Below, in pieces: positions 36,184-47,830 of a stretch of 64,000 nt of DNA. Source of the DNA: Stenopsyche tienmushanensis (taxonomy: Eukaryota; Arthropoda; Insecta; Trichoptera; Stenopsychidae); the NCBI GenBank assembly GCA_008973525.1, contig WACJ01000374.1, forward strand, positions 62,001 through 126,000, written 5' to 3'. The stretch's first letter is position 1. Each line of letters begins with the position of its first letter. The position numbers and the translations under genes were made by a program. The notes beneath the pieces were generated by a model that did not search any database, was not told the DNA's origin, and saw only the letters and a program-made list of their open reading frames with translations.

Positions 36184-36234
36184 CCTTGCCATTTTTTTAA
36201 TTTTCTTTTTTAAATAAAATAAATTGGCAAGGTT
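36182..36234. repeat. inverted repeat around the poly(A) signals of the gene relic
   Basis: AACCTTGCCA (36182-36191) and TGGCAAGGTT (36225-36234) are perfect 10-bp complements, overlapping the stop codon of the relic and enclosing both AATAAA signals. The T-rich and A-rich inner arms can pair further. Confidence 0.6.
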
Positions 36235-36539
36235 GTAGTAAAATAATGTCAAAAAATTAAAATGATACGATTATTTTATTAGGTTAAGATTTTTTCATTA
36301 GTATACATTTATGGTGACTATGCCAATATAATCATAATCATTCGACGATATTAATTGTTTAATTAATTCAACAATAATATCATACAATCCTTGATCTCTT
36401 ATTAAATATAATTATTATCATATAATAGCAATCAATAAATTTAGCATGCTGAAAAAATATTGATACTTATTTACATACGATATTATAGAATCGATTGTAT
36501 AAATTTAATTCAGATTTGAGGGCATTTCAATAGCAGCAA
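36235..36539. other. AT-rich intergenic sequence, nothing recognised
   Basis: No coding, RNA or repeat feature. Confidence 0.6.
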
Positions 36540-36960
36540 TTAACATCGGTGCCCTAATTGATAGCGTGCAATCATTCGATCATTACCGGGGTGAAATATA
36601 GATTTTGAGATTTCATCCCATAATGACCTCTCATCCCCGTCCCGGATATGGGGAACAATGGTGCCCTTCTTACGACACCATTGTTATTCAAAGCACTCGA
36701 TCCAAGCATCCAGGACGATAAAGGCGCCCAGCTGCTCTATTTTGGAAACTAACCACTCGTGATCTCAACAAGCCGTAAATCGGCGGTGAATGTCTCAAAG
36801 GACCCTTATCAAACGCTACACAATGTGGTGTTTGGGAGATCGAAGTGTTGAACTGTGATTCTGAATAAAAAATGTACATAACGGAAGACGGATTCGATTA
36901 TTCGCGATGGGAGCGTTCGGGTGTGATTGATATTGGTACGCGCTGTAAGGGTCGCAAGAT
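36540..36960. promoter_or_regulatory. candidate enhancer island with inverted SOX pair and Runx site
   Basis: GC- and CpG-enriched block about 11.5 kb upstream of the run ATG. AACAATGGTG (36654-36663) and CACCATTGTT (36676-36685) form a perfect 10-bp inverted pair; each half contains ACAATGG, a SOX HMG consensus. A Runx core TGTGGT lies at 36824-36829. SOXB proteins such as Dichaete act in fly segmentation, so input to run from this block is plausible. Function is inferred. Confidence 0.45.
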
Positions 36961-38039
36961 TTGGTCACGATTTGGTGATATGTCAATAAATTAGGGTGGA
37001 TTGATTTTGAATAGTAACTGTCAATCATATAAAGTCATATCTGACTGACCGTATCCTTTTAAAGAACGTTAGCACATGCCTAAGATATGCATCATAAAAA
37101 ATACCAATTGCTTAAGTCTTTTTAGCATTTTAATACAACTTTTATCTTGCATATTCATCGATATTATCATAAAAGATTACCTTAAAAAAATCAAAAAATG
37201 ATGACAGGTACAGTGTTTTTATGTCGCTATTCTTGACTACTTTACTACTTATTTGGGACGTCAAATTCGGCTATTAGTTAAATGTAATGCTCATTTCTGA
37301 AGAAGAAATATACAAATCAACTATAAATTACATACGATTAAAATTTTGATACCGATACAAAGCTATTTGGCTTTTATCAAATGATAGAAAACATGTGTTT
37401 TTTTAATGAGCTTTTTGCTTGTGTAGCAAGGTTATTGCTGTATATATTGTGATCAGAGCAGGTCCATAATTTCTTATATTTACTAGCTGCTCCTAATTAT
37501 TGACATCCTTTTCAATACCATCGTTTGCTTTATCAAAGATAAATATCTGATTTAAGATCATCCTCTGATCCAAAACTGTCGTTTAATGCCATTATTTTTT
37601 ACCTGATCTTATACTTTTTGAATCATGCAAAGTTGACAATTTCTAATGGGGAAATCCTGTAAATTAATTACTGAGCTTTCCAAATAAAACTGAGAGTCTT
37701 GTATTTAAAACGTCAGCATTATATCGAAAAATACCTACAATATTGTTTGCGTACCAGGGTCATTTTGAAATTATTGTTCGCATGCCTTATATTAAATTTA
37801 ATTTTAATATAAATATATCAATAATATATTTTTAAACATACTTATTAAAATATCGCTTGGTCAAATTAAAGTGAAATCTCGATGTGACAATTAATCACCA
37901 TCCAGTATTAATTGATCGTCGTTTCGCACTGCAAGTCTTAGATTTATGTTTAATAGTTTTATAAAAAGCCTGAAAATGAATATTTATAATGAATGCTAAT
38001 ATAAATGAAGTCTGAATGTTCAAAATTTTCCTCGGAAGT
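36961..38039. other. AT-rich intergenic sequence, nothing recognised
   Basis: No feature supported on either strand. Confidence 0.6.
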
Positions 38040-38420
38040 GAGAGTCAATATTAACTTGGCGGAGCACAAGACTTAGCATTAAATGCTTGCGGCGAGACTT
38101 TCAAGCTTTGTTATACGCACAACGACGAGCTTTCGGAAAGTTTCGCTTCGTAATTATAATCGACGTAAGTTACAAAGTGAGCTCGAATTAATTCCAATTA
38201 AAACACGCCCGAATTTCGAGCACCCATTTGTGATGACTTGCTCCGTTTTTCGAAGGAATCGCGACCCACAGTTTAGGTATTGTAGGACGGAATAAACGCA
38301 CCTGGATGTTTCACTGACAACACGTGTAGGTAATCTTTCCATGGGCATGTTTGCTGAGGAATTATTGTTATTTCGTTAAGCGGTTAAATGTACCGGAGAC
38401 CCGGATTTCTACCAATCATC
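38040..38420. promoter_or_regulatory. candidate enhancer island with homeodomain and E-box words
   Basis: CpG-enriched block containing TAATTATAATCG, GAATTAATTCCAATTAAAAC (a run of homeodomain-type ATTA sites), CACCTG, and CACGTG at 38321-38326, a bHLH/Hairy-class site. Frames are open on both strands without a recognisable product. Enhancer role inferred. Confidence 0.35.
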
Positions 38421-41049
38421 TTGCTTTTGATGGGATTAACTCCAACATACGAACATTGAATTAAAAGTTATCGTCCCTCACATAAATACGAATCAATGGA
38501 TACATAACGCACACAATTATGACTTATTTTCTTATAATGGGGCTTAAAATGTTTGTATTGAATATAAGGGGAGGGTTGTATCTATGTAACACAGGCGGGT
38601 TTTAATTTGTTTTACCCTTCTATGCCAATATGTATAACAATTAGTTTGGAGATAATAATATATAACAATTGATGATAGTTATATTTAATTTTCAGACTTC
38701 GAGAAATTGACTATTAATTAATAAGTGATGAACTTTATATACATCACGAAGGTCTTGCGAAGATATGAGGAAATAGATTCTATACGCCCTAAAAAGCTCT
38801 TTTCATTAAAATCAACCATTTTTTTTCTCTTCTTCTACACAGCATAAAAAAACCACCCACATTCCCCCAGATAAACTACTGAGATCATGTTGAATCCAAG
38901 ATCAAATCATAAAGAGGTGAATGTTTGATATTGAGGAGATTGAAAGCCCTAATCTTCCGATGATGTGATCTCCCTTCTTCAGTTGATGTCAAAATACTCA
39001 TTAAAATATTAGGAATGTTCCAATTTAAAATTAAATGTTAACCGATGGTTCTTTCTAGAGGTTAAATGGAATCGTATTTCACACACCTGTGAACCATGAC
39101 AGACAAATTAATGATGTTGAAACGCAACAGTTAAACAAAACTGCTATAATTATACTGTCTCCGGTTGAATAAAAAATATCTGGTTTTACATATGGTCACA
39201 TAACAAAAGGTTTCGACCGACATTTTTTTTATTGATGGTAAAATCTGCCATTATCAATTATTTATCTAAACCATAATGAAGCATACTAAATAAAGTTGGA
39301 TATCGTTTTCTTCGGAGCTTGAATTCGAGGTGATGTATTGATTCGACATATTGAATAGAAGATCTTCAGTGGAATAATGACTTTTATTCTTTATTTAGGC
39401 TTCTCATTACTTTTACATTCGTTATGTAATTTATTATGTATAAGTATAAAATTAATCAATTCGTCAAATTGATGGTTACCATAAGAGATAGGTATACATT
39501 ATACACATCTTTTAGATTATAAAACTAGGAAATTTAGAAAAAACTACAATTTTGGACTGTTTCATGTTCCATCTGATATCGCTGAATTATGACCATACAC
39601 TTTAAGGGGGTATTCTAGTCTGGAATTTTGAAAAAATCTTCAAATTTTTAAAAATATACCCTTCAAAAGAATTTCCAAAATTCAAATTACTTACAGAGTT
39701 ATAGCTATTGTAGTAACGTGGCAACTAAATCAGTCCTACCTGAATGAAATATTTTCTTGAAACTACTTATTTCAACGCGGTTGACATGATATCTCAAGTT
39801 CTAATTAACTGATTTTCTTCAAATTAGGTATGAACTTTTTCTATATAACCATCTATTGTTCCTACCAGAATTATGTAAAAAAATTTTTAAAATTAAAACC
39901 ATGAAAAAATAGGCGAAAAAATAACATTTTTTAAACAGTTTTGTGAAAATATAAATTTATTTATTTTTGAGGTAGGTACTACATATTTACTAATTAAGAT
40001 CTACATAGAATAAAAATGACATTAACACTGTGCATACTATTTTTTCCGAAGAAGAGAGCGATTCGAAAATCGCAACGAAAATTATCATACAGCGATGATA
40101 GTTTATAATTAAAATAATTATTATTTCTCTAGTAATATTTAACCAATAATGCGAGATATCCTTAAAATGTTATTTTATAATTGCCTTATCGTTTTCTTGA
40201 TTAACTTTTTTGTGCGATTTTGGATATATTTTATATAGCTAAGTTATGCGGTTTTTAAAATTCATGGAACTCATCTTCATATTTTCCATGTAAGTCATAG
40301 CATTTTGTGCAATTTTCCGCGGAACGTATCTACCGCACAAAAATGTTTTAAGTGCAATTCTATAATCTAAAAATCAGTTAAAAATATTAAGAACTAATAA
40401 TACGAGCTCGGTAAACTTAGTGTTAAAGTCGAGCTTTTATAATGAAATCCAAGAATCAACTCATTATGCAAACACTTAAATACATGCATACAACAAAAAA
40501 TAAGTGATATTACCACTGTCGGAAAGATAAACTGTAAATTTGGATGCGAAATCAAATACTTGAGCGAAAGACAGTTTTAAAGTTTCTTGAATTAATAATG
40601 TTTTTCCACTTGGTAAATATTATATTTGTTTTGTTGGATGTAAGTTTTTGAATACACATTTAATTTAAATTTTCCATGGTTTGAAGTATCTTCTTCGTTT
40701 GCTTCATATTTTTTTCTGGTGAGTCCTTTGACAAAAAATTATATCAGAGCCATTTCTCAAATATTAATAACAGTGTTTGACGATATTTCTTAACTTATGT
40801 GATACTTGCCGCATAAGAGTTACCACACGATTGTCACAAAATTTTTGTTCTTCTGCCAAAATGAGGGAAGGCTGTATTCATTCTGATATATTCTATTGTC
40901 TCACACACACGCTTATGCAATTTATGATTTATACGTCAGATTGAAAAATGTTCAATAAATGATTCATATGCCAAAAGTCTGGTCTCGAAGCACCGGCAGA
41001 GTAGTTCCATTCATCCAAATTTATGATATGGCACCAAAGCAGGAGGATG
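38421..41049. other. AT-rich intergenic sequence, nothing recognised
   Basis: About 2.6 kb with no GC island, no RNA gene and no coding-quality frame. Confidence 0.6.
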
Positions 41050-41560
41050 GTTTCGACAGTGGCAGTATATTTGTCTAGTGAAATGGCAGCTACAAATTTA
41101 AAACTGTTGGAGGAGGCGGTGTTGATATGAGTTCACCGCGCGATCGTAAATGTCTTGAGCGGCTGCGTCGCGTCCCCACATACCCCGATATATGCTCGCC
41201 CATAAATTGGCTGATTACGTGACGGTGGAAAATGACGATTACGCCGAATTTGTTTACGATTGCGTGGAAACAAAGGGCGTGTAGCGTGAAGTTGGGTCGT
41301 AAAATGGGCCCCGAAACGGTCGAGTGGCGGTTTCGCCCGGCCGAAGCAAGGGAGGTCACCGATTCGCACCCCACCTGGCCCACCCCGTCGCTCCGGAGGC
41401 GGAAGCGTTGCCATAAAAGTAATTGCCGTTTAATGGTTCTCCTTTACAACGATGAGCAATCAATCACCTTGCGGGATATGCGATCCCCCGGTCGAGAACC
41501 GGTTAACTTTACGTTTTTCAATATCCAATAAGACCTCGTTCTACACGGTGCTTGGGTCTC
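41050..41560. promoter_or_regulatory. candidate enhancer island with Caudal/Hox words
   Basis: Strongly CpG-enriched block about 16 kb upstream of the run ATG. It holds CCATAAATTGG, CTGATTACG, CGTAAAATGG, CCATAAAAG, TAATTGCC and TTTAATGG, typical Caudal/Hox/homeodomain words, in about 300 bp. Overlapping frames on both strands (41090-41383 minus, 41133-41414 minus, 41232-41531 plus) show no domain. Enhancer role inferred. Confidence 0.4.
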
Positions 41561-43079
41561 TAAGCACCACATATTCGCGGAAATTGCTGTCTAAACAAAC
41601 TATAAATTAATATAATTAATCCGAATCTATTCTATCATTATTAAAGACATTGAATTGGATCAAAATAATGCTTTCTTCCAAGCCTCACGATCTACTAGCT
41701 ATTTAAATTTAACGGAAGAGGTGCTAATAATGCTAATTGTGGACAAGTCTTACCAATTTAAGACATCATAATTTTGTCAATTTTAAATATGCAAATTTTT
41801 AGACAATACTAGAAAATGACTATATTTTATTAATCATTCATTTTAAGCGTAATTTTAAATAAAATCAGCGTGACGCCATTTTTACGGGAGGCAGTGGCAT
41901 GATTTGTGTAATTACTCTTACAAAGCAGATTCTTTATCATTTTGTTGTTTTGATATGGTAAGTTAATAAAACGGCAGGTTATCGCAATGATGTTGTTGCC
42001 GACATTCATTAAAAAATTGAGACCTGTAAATAAATATAATATCAATGTCAAACCTACAAGACTGAGACCATGTTGTTGTAGCTCCTTATAAATATTCTAT
42101 TTATTCGAAATTGTGATGCCTTAAAAGTTGCAATACTTCAATCAAATTTTCACGCTACAACTTTAACTACATCTACCGAAGCTCTAGCCACCTTGTATAG
42201 AAAGTAGACGATGTTTATTTAACAATAATTAGCGTAAACTACTTGTAGACAAAAAGGCAGCTTTGTGGATTTTAATTTAATGCCAATTATATACAATTAT
42301 TCAGACTTTGAAAATTGTTATCTATGTCTACAGCGTTAATAAAATGGCTCAAATCAATTGGTCTAATTATAATATTTATCGCGTTTCTTCAATCAATATT
42401 TTTGCTCTGGAATTAAGATTTCAGCGTTTAATTTCAGCGAATCCACTGATTCTTATGTCTATGGATCGAGTTCAAATCTAGACAATAGAACAATAAGTTT
42501 TAAGAAATAAATCAGTTTTATTCTGTAAGTAATTGAGCAATGATTATGATTTGATTTCTACAAAAATTCTGTAGTAAATTCTTACAACATTAATATAACA
42601 TGATGATTGAATTATTAGCAAATTGTATTTTAAATTATAATATTTAAGATTACTTTGAAAGTCCAAAGGTTTCCAATCCCGTATGGCTTGTGACATGTGT
42701 ACGGATTATTAGAGAATAAGAAAAATAAATACTCAATTTTATTGTCTATAATGACTTTATTACTATTGTACAGCTATAACATTTGTGATGATGCCTCCCA
42801 CACGTCTCGCAGTCACATTCCAATCGCAAATCGTTTGGTTCTGATTAAGCGGCGTGCGATTTGAATTTGATAATTATGATAAATAACCAGTCAGGTGCTT
42901 TATTTTTTTGTTTTTATTATTTTTATAGCGCATGGATGGAATATTTTGGGAAATTTGCATATATTATAAAAGCGTTGAGTCTTATATAAATTTCCCTGCG
43001 AATAAAATCGCTTATTTTATTTTAAAAACGTATCAAATTGGATTATGAATGATGATTGTCCGGAAACGTGCTCAATTAT
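41561..43079. other. AT-rich intergenic sequence
   Basis: A small GC-richer patch at 42790-42860; otherwise nothing recognised. Confidence 0.55.
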
Positions 43080-43650
43080 GAATTTGTCATGTTATGATAC
43101 ATTCTCATTTTTTGTCTTGTGGTTGCAGCAGAAGACGTATCATCCTTCGTTTTAATGATCAGGGTGGGCTTTTCGGTTGCCTTCTGTCGGCGATCATCAT
43201 CAGGCAACAACCTGTGACTCATAAATTAACCTTTCGCCCGCAATAAATGAAATGACCGTTTACGGTTCCACCTGATGAGGTTTTAATATCCCGAATCTAT
43301 CCTCAAAAAATGGCTATTTCCGTATTTGAACAACGGCCATCCCGCTAATCGTCCCATATCAATGTGGCAAACTCTTTCGTCTGCTTTTTTGTTGTTTTCA
43401 TACCTGTATTTTACCTGACTAATGCGTAAAGATATTTCACGGTAGATTACGCGTTGAATAATGACCGAGGACGTTAGCGTTTTCCTTGTGATAAACACGA
43501 TAGGTAAAGAAAAATAGCGTCAAGTCAGCGCGATTATAGCCTTCGTGGACAGGAAATGGCGTAGTGCGCGTCCAAAAGCGGAAGTGATGTCAGTCTTTTT
43601 GGCAAGTGCAGAAACGCAATCTATTCTAGGAGGGGCGAACAATTAAATTG
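43080..43650. promoter_or_regulatory. candidate enhancer island with full Runx consensus
   Basis: Contains TGTGGTT (43118-43124), a full Runx binding word, plus CATAAATTAAC, CAATAAATG and TTTACGG (Caudal/homeodomain-like) in a GC-enriched block. Could carry run autoregulation; inferred. Confidence 0.35.
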
Positions 43651-43899
43651 ATCTATACGTAAGAGAATCGCGCAAAAATAAACTTTAAGCATTGCACTCG
43701 TAATTATTTGAAATTGATATGTCTCCCTCTATGCAAAGAATGGACGGTTTATATTTGGAGTTGATCTTTCCGGCATCGAACGTTTATTGGTAAAAGTAAA
43801 TACATTCTTTTGGGGTGAAAAGTTCCCCCGAACGTAGGTTTCCTTAAACCAAAATTTCAATTCCACTTTATACGTTTATAAACAGTTACAGACACAAAA

Positions 43900-44060
43900 C
43901 AGCCAAATCCCATCAAGCTGATAAAGGAAGCTACTAAAAAGTTCCCTGTATCTTTGTTTGCCTACAATGCTGCGCGGGGTGACTTCCTTCCCGCCCTCGG
44001 GCGAGGGTCGGAGGGCGTCAGAAGACAGCAGGAATAGTGGTGGGTGGGTGCAGAGATGAT
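43900..44060. other. short GC-rich block with a hairpin, next to a tRNA-like sequence
   Basis: CCCTCGGGCGAGGG near 43996-44010 is self-complementary inside a GC-rich stretch. It sits just upstream of the tRNA-like unit and could be part of the same short retroposon or a separate regulatory block. Confidence 0.3.
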
Positions 44061-44080
44061 CTTGCTACATCCACAGTGTT

Positions 44081-44147
44081 TGGCACGGGCAATTGAGCTC
44101 GCTGATAGGATCTCAACTTACCCGGGTTCGATTCCCCTTAGCGGCGT
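44081..44147 (+). repeat. tRNA-like sequence, probable SINE head or tRNA relic
   Basis: Carries a perfect pol III B box, GGGTTCGATTCCCC (44125-44138), and about 45 bp upstream an A-box-like TGGCACGGGC (44081-44090). No full cloverleaf forms: the end TTAGCGGCG has no matching 5' acceptor strand. That pattern fits a tRNA-derived SINE or a decayed tRNA. Confidence 0.5.
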
Positions 44148-47100
44148 ATTTTTCTGCGACTAAATCGCTGCTCGCAGTGAACAAAACTTAAAAATTGATG
44201 TAGCAATCATTATGTGAGTTTTTAAATATGAATGTATCTCACTCTTATTAGAATTGCAATCACATTAGTTATATACATATTCAATCTATAACTTACAGTG
44301 ATCTTGATCAAATAACTGAGAAGATACACAAATCTTCGACGCGTAAGTTATGCATTCATCTATTTAAATTGTATGTTAATATCCATTAGACAGTGCTTAG
44401 AATAATGCATGATACATAGCTATGGGAAGATTTGCAAGGCGTTAATGTTAAAATTTACAGTCGTTATTGAAAATATGGATTCTTCCTGTGAATGGATATT
44501 GAAGAGGCCGATAGTTCTACAGTGGATGATGATTTTGTTGGTATCCGATGCTAACCAAAGCTTGATGCCAAATTTATTATGCTTACTTGGTAGATCTGTA
44601 TTCAGGTTAGGCATCTGTGGTTTATCAATTTTTGGACGTTGGTTTTACTGTGTATTTTCATCGAATCGGAGTAATCTTAAAATTTGTGCGAATCAGAATT
44701 TGTAGAAGCTATCTGATAACAATGATGTTAAATATCATTCAGGAAACTGAATTTAAAAATATATATATATGTATTCTAACAATAACAGCCATCAAGACAA
44801 CAAATAATAAAATGTATGCCTTTATATTTGTGGAAATTTCAAACCAAAAATATTTTTTAGTCATTTAGTTTCAATGGCTTTCCCACTTTTATCGATAGGT
44901 TCATCGCTTCAAATATGATAGATCTATAATACATTTTATATTTATCTTATTATTTTTTATTTTATACTTAATCCATATAAAATATTTGGTCTTAGATTTA
45001 ATTGAGAGTGATCAAGAATCATCCATTAGCTGAGTAAATATAGCTATTGGGATTGCTTAAATCAATAACCTTACGATTTTTGTATTCGCCTTGATATTTT
45101 TTCTAAGAATATCCATCAATAAACTTAAATTCACACATAATCAATCAACAAAAACAAATCAGAAAAATTAGGTCAATTTGGATTTAAGAATCATGGATTC
45201 AATTATTTTGATGATGGATTGTTTATTAAAATTTAAAATGCAATTCCTTTAGGACGTAACGTCGAGCCACAGCTAGATCATGTGAGATTTGAGTATTGCC
45301 GATACGTCACCGATTTAAGATTCCAAAACCTCTTTATATGATCTTCCCCTGCAAAGCGAGAGCTCTAATTTTTTTTCCAAATGTCGATTTATTTTTTATC
45401 ACATGGATATTTTAGATATTGACGCAATATAGAACCGATCGTAAAAAATTAACTCTTATCTTGAGCATATAATACGTAACTTATCAGCTTAATACATCTC
45501 AGGAATGAGTTATAGATAAAAAACAATGTCAATCATCTTTAAAATGCGGCATTTTGAACAATTTTCGTTCCGCCGTTTCGTTTTGAACGAAATTTGATTG
45601 GTTTTTAGGGGATTATTTTGATTGTGTTTTTCAATTGGCACAGCTTCCTCCTTCATGTTATTCTCTCATGGCCCGGTTATCTATTCTACACTCCCCTTCC
45701 GCAAAGAATATCCGCAAGCCGAAATGAGACGGTGAACCGATGTGGTATCAAACAGCTCAATCCCGCTCAGTTATCACCAACCTTCTAGGAAGTGTGTTTC
45801 GAGGTATATCAACCCTGAAAATTTATGAAAATTTAACAATAATGCTATCGGAGAATTTCCGACGGGATTATACTCCAACTTCCTTATTTTATACAACGCT
45901 AGCCATGCGCATTTGACTATGATTTTCAGATGTTATAAATCAACCAACCATTATGTGCTGATATTAATGACGCAAACTAAACTCCAGTTGCACGGAATCA
46001 TTTATCAGAGTGTTGGCTTCAGACGGTGTCGGTCTACTAACCCTTTAACTATTTCATGAAAGTTCAACCAAAATTATATTAATGATTAGGATCAAATTAT
46101 GTGAATCAATAAAATGCTCCAATCTTATGAACATCACAAGCTCTTTAATTTCATATTTATATCAATATTTTTGACAGCAACAGGGAAAATCATTAATGAT
46201 TATGCTGTAAAAATTAAGTATCTGCTTCTATTTATAGTTCATTAATGTCTTTTAGTGTTAAAATATCATTTTATTAAGTTATCAGATGAGACTGATGAAG
46301 AAGAAAATTAAGCTTTATAAAAGTGGCAAGTACCCTGAATAGATATTCTTAAGCCGAATTAGTATTTATTGATATATATGGATGATTTTTTCGCACTGAT
46401 AATTCAAAATATTGTTCGACCTATCAAATATTTATTCTATTGATCGCTTTAAAGCTTCAATGCAATAATTACATTAGATGAATAATAAATGCTCTTTGCT
46501 TCCGCCAGAATTTTTAGTTCTAAGAAAATATTCTACAGTATGCAATACTGTAAGGAAGTGTGATTATAACATTCTAATGTATATTATCTGTATAATGTAA
46601 AATAACATTACATGTTATCATCAACATATAATTTTCAGATTTACTTGTTCTATATATTTTTAATGTTTATGAGTCAAAATAACGGCATCGACCTAGAAAA
46701 TGTAGTTTTTGATTTCTGAAAATCTTCAAATTCACAACAAATAGTATCAATCCACATTTGAATATTATCCATTGTTTGCGATATATATTTGTTCTTGACC
46801 TAAATGCAGGAGCAGAAAAATAGAGTACCAAATCATGGCCTTTGTATATCTTTATATCTCATGAGCATCCAGTGCTTTAAATTATTGATGAGATTTGCCT
46901 TCAAATACATTTTTCTTTTCTTCGTCAAGTTGTTTTTAACAATATTCAATATGAATCAATTTTAAAGATATATTTAAGCATGAATATTTATTGAAATTGG
47001 TCATTAACTAGGATTTTGAGTCAATATCTTCCAAGCATTTCATCAATGTTATTTCTATATAAATATTGATATTTCGCATTCATTTACAATACATTCATAG

Positions 47101-47569
47101 CGCAGCTTTTTTTTTAACCCTAATTATTTTTTCATATTTACTATGCGTTTTATAATAATTAATAAACTACATGATATTAATCTTTCTCAATGACTTTTAA
47201 CCATATTTTCCCATGCAAAAGAAATTGTTAATCGCTTGATTTTTTTCCACAGATCATTTAAATTATTCAATTCTTATCCATCAATTTCAAAGTGAATTCA
47301 TACTCTTTATAAAGTTTCCACGTGAGATATTATATCTTGAAAAGCTGAACTTTTTCTGCTTTTCAACTGATTGATAAAGCTAATAAATTGAATCACAATC
47401 TATACAATTGATTTGAATGAAAAAAAAAAAAACGAGAGTTGCATATTAATTAAATAAAGCTCGATTTCGCTCCATTACTTCCACATTTCGCATATACATA
47501 AATATTTGTCGATTGGGTTATTTTTCCTGAGATATATAGTCACTCTTTGTAGAGTGAAGATGTCGAAGG
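44148..47569. other. mostly AT-rich intergenic sequence
   Basis: Contains a fragment of repeat family D (44482-44535), a Runx word at 44616-44622 and a GC-richer block at 45540-45780. No gene recognised; the frames at 44409-44868 follow repeat and AT-rich sequence. Confidence 0.5.
44482..44535 (+). repeat. repeat family D, fragment
   Basis: CTTCCTGTGAATGGATATT and GAAGAGGCCGATAGTTCT are nearly identical to parts of the copy at 53989-54120, followed by GATGATGATTTTG, a reduced GAT tail. Confidence 0.65.
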
Positions 47570-47830
47570 GTTAAAATTAAACGTCTGTGTTGAGTGTAGA
47601 TTACAGAGGGTAGCGAAGCATCTGTAAGCTGGCCATGGCCGGTCATTTTAAACTGCCTACGTCAGGACAAAGTGACAACCCGTAATTAACTTCACGGGTA
47701 AAGTGCAGGTCACCCTCGCCCACCGACTACGGCAAACACTACACAACAGGAGGTGCGCAGACCAGCTACCCTCATCCAAAATAAAATGCGAAAACATCAT
47801 CAGCACTTCACAAAGTGACCACTCGCTGCA
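47570..47830. promoter_or_regulatory. GC-enriched block, possible enhancer
   Basis: GGTCACCCTCGCCCACCG and neighbouring CpG-containing sequence in AT-rich DNA, no coding frame. Composition is the only evidence. Confidence 0.2.

Noticed and set aside
41090..41531. Three overlapping frames on both strands in the 41 kb island
   Set aside because: No domain in any; frames coincide with CpG-rich DNA where stop codons are rare.
43268..43300. CTGATGAG in the 43 kb island as a possible hammerhead ribozyme
   Set aside because: The downstream CGAAA box reads CGAAT and no stem II forms.
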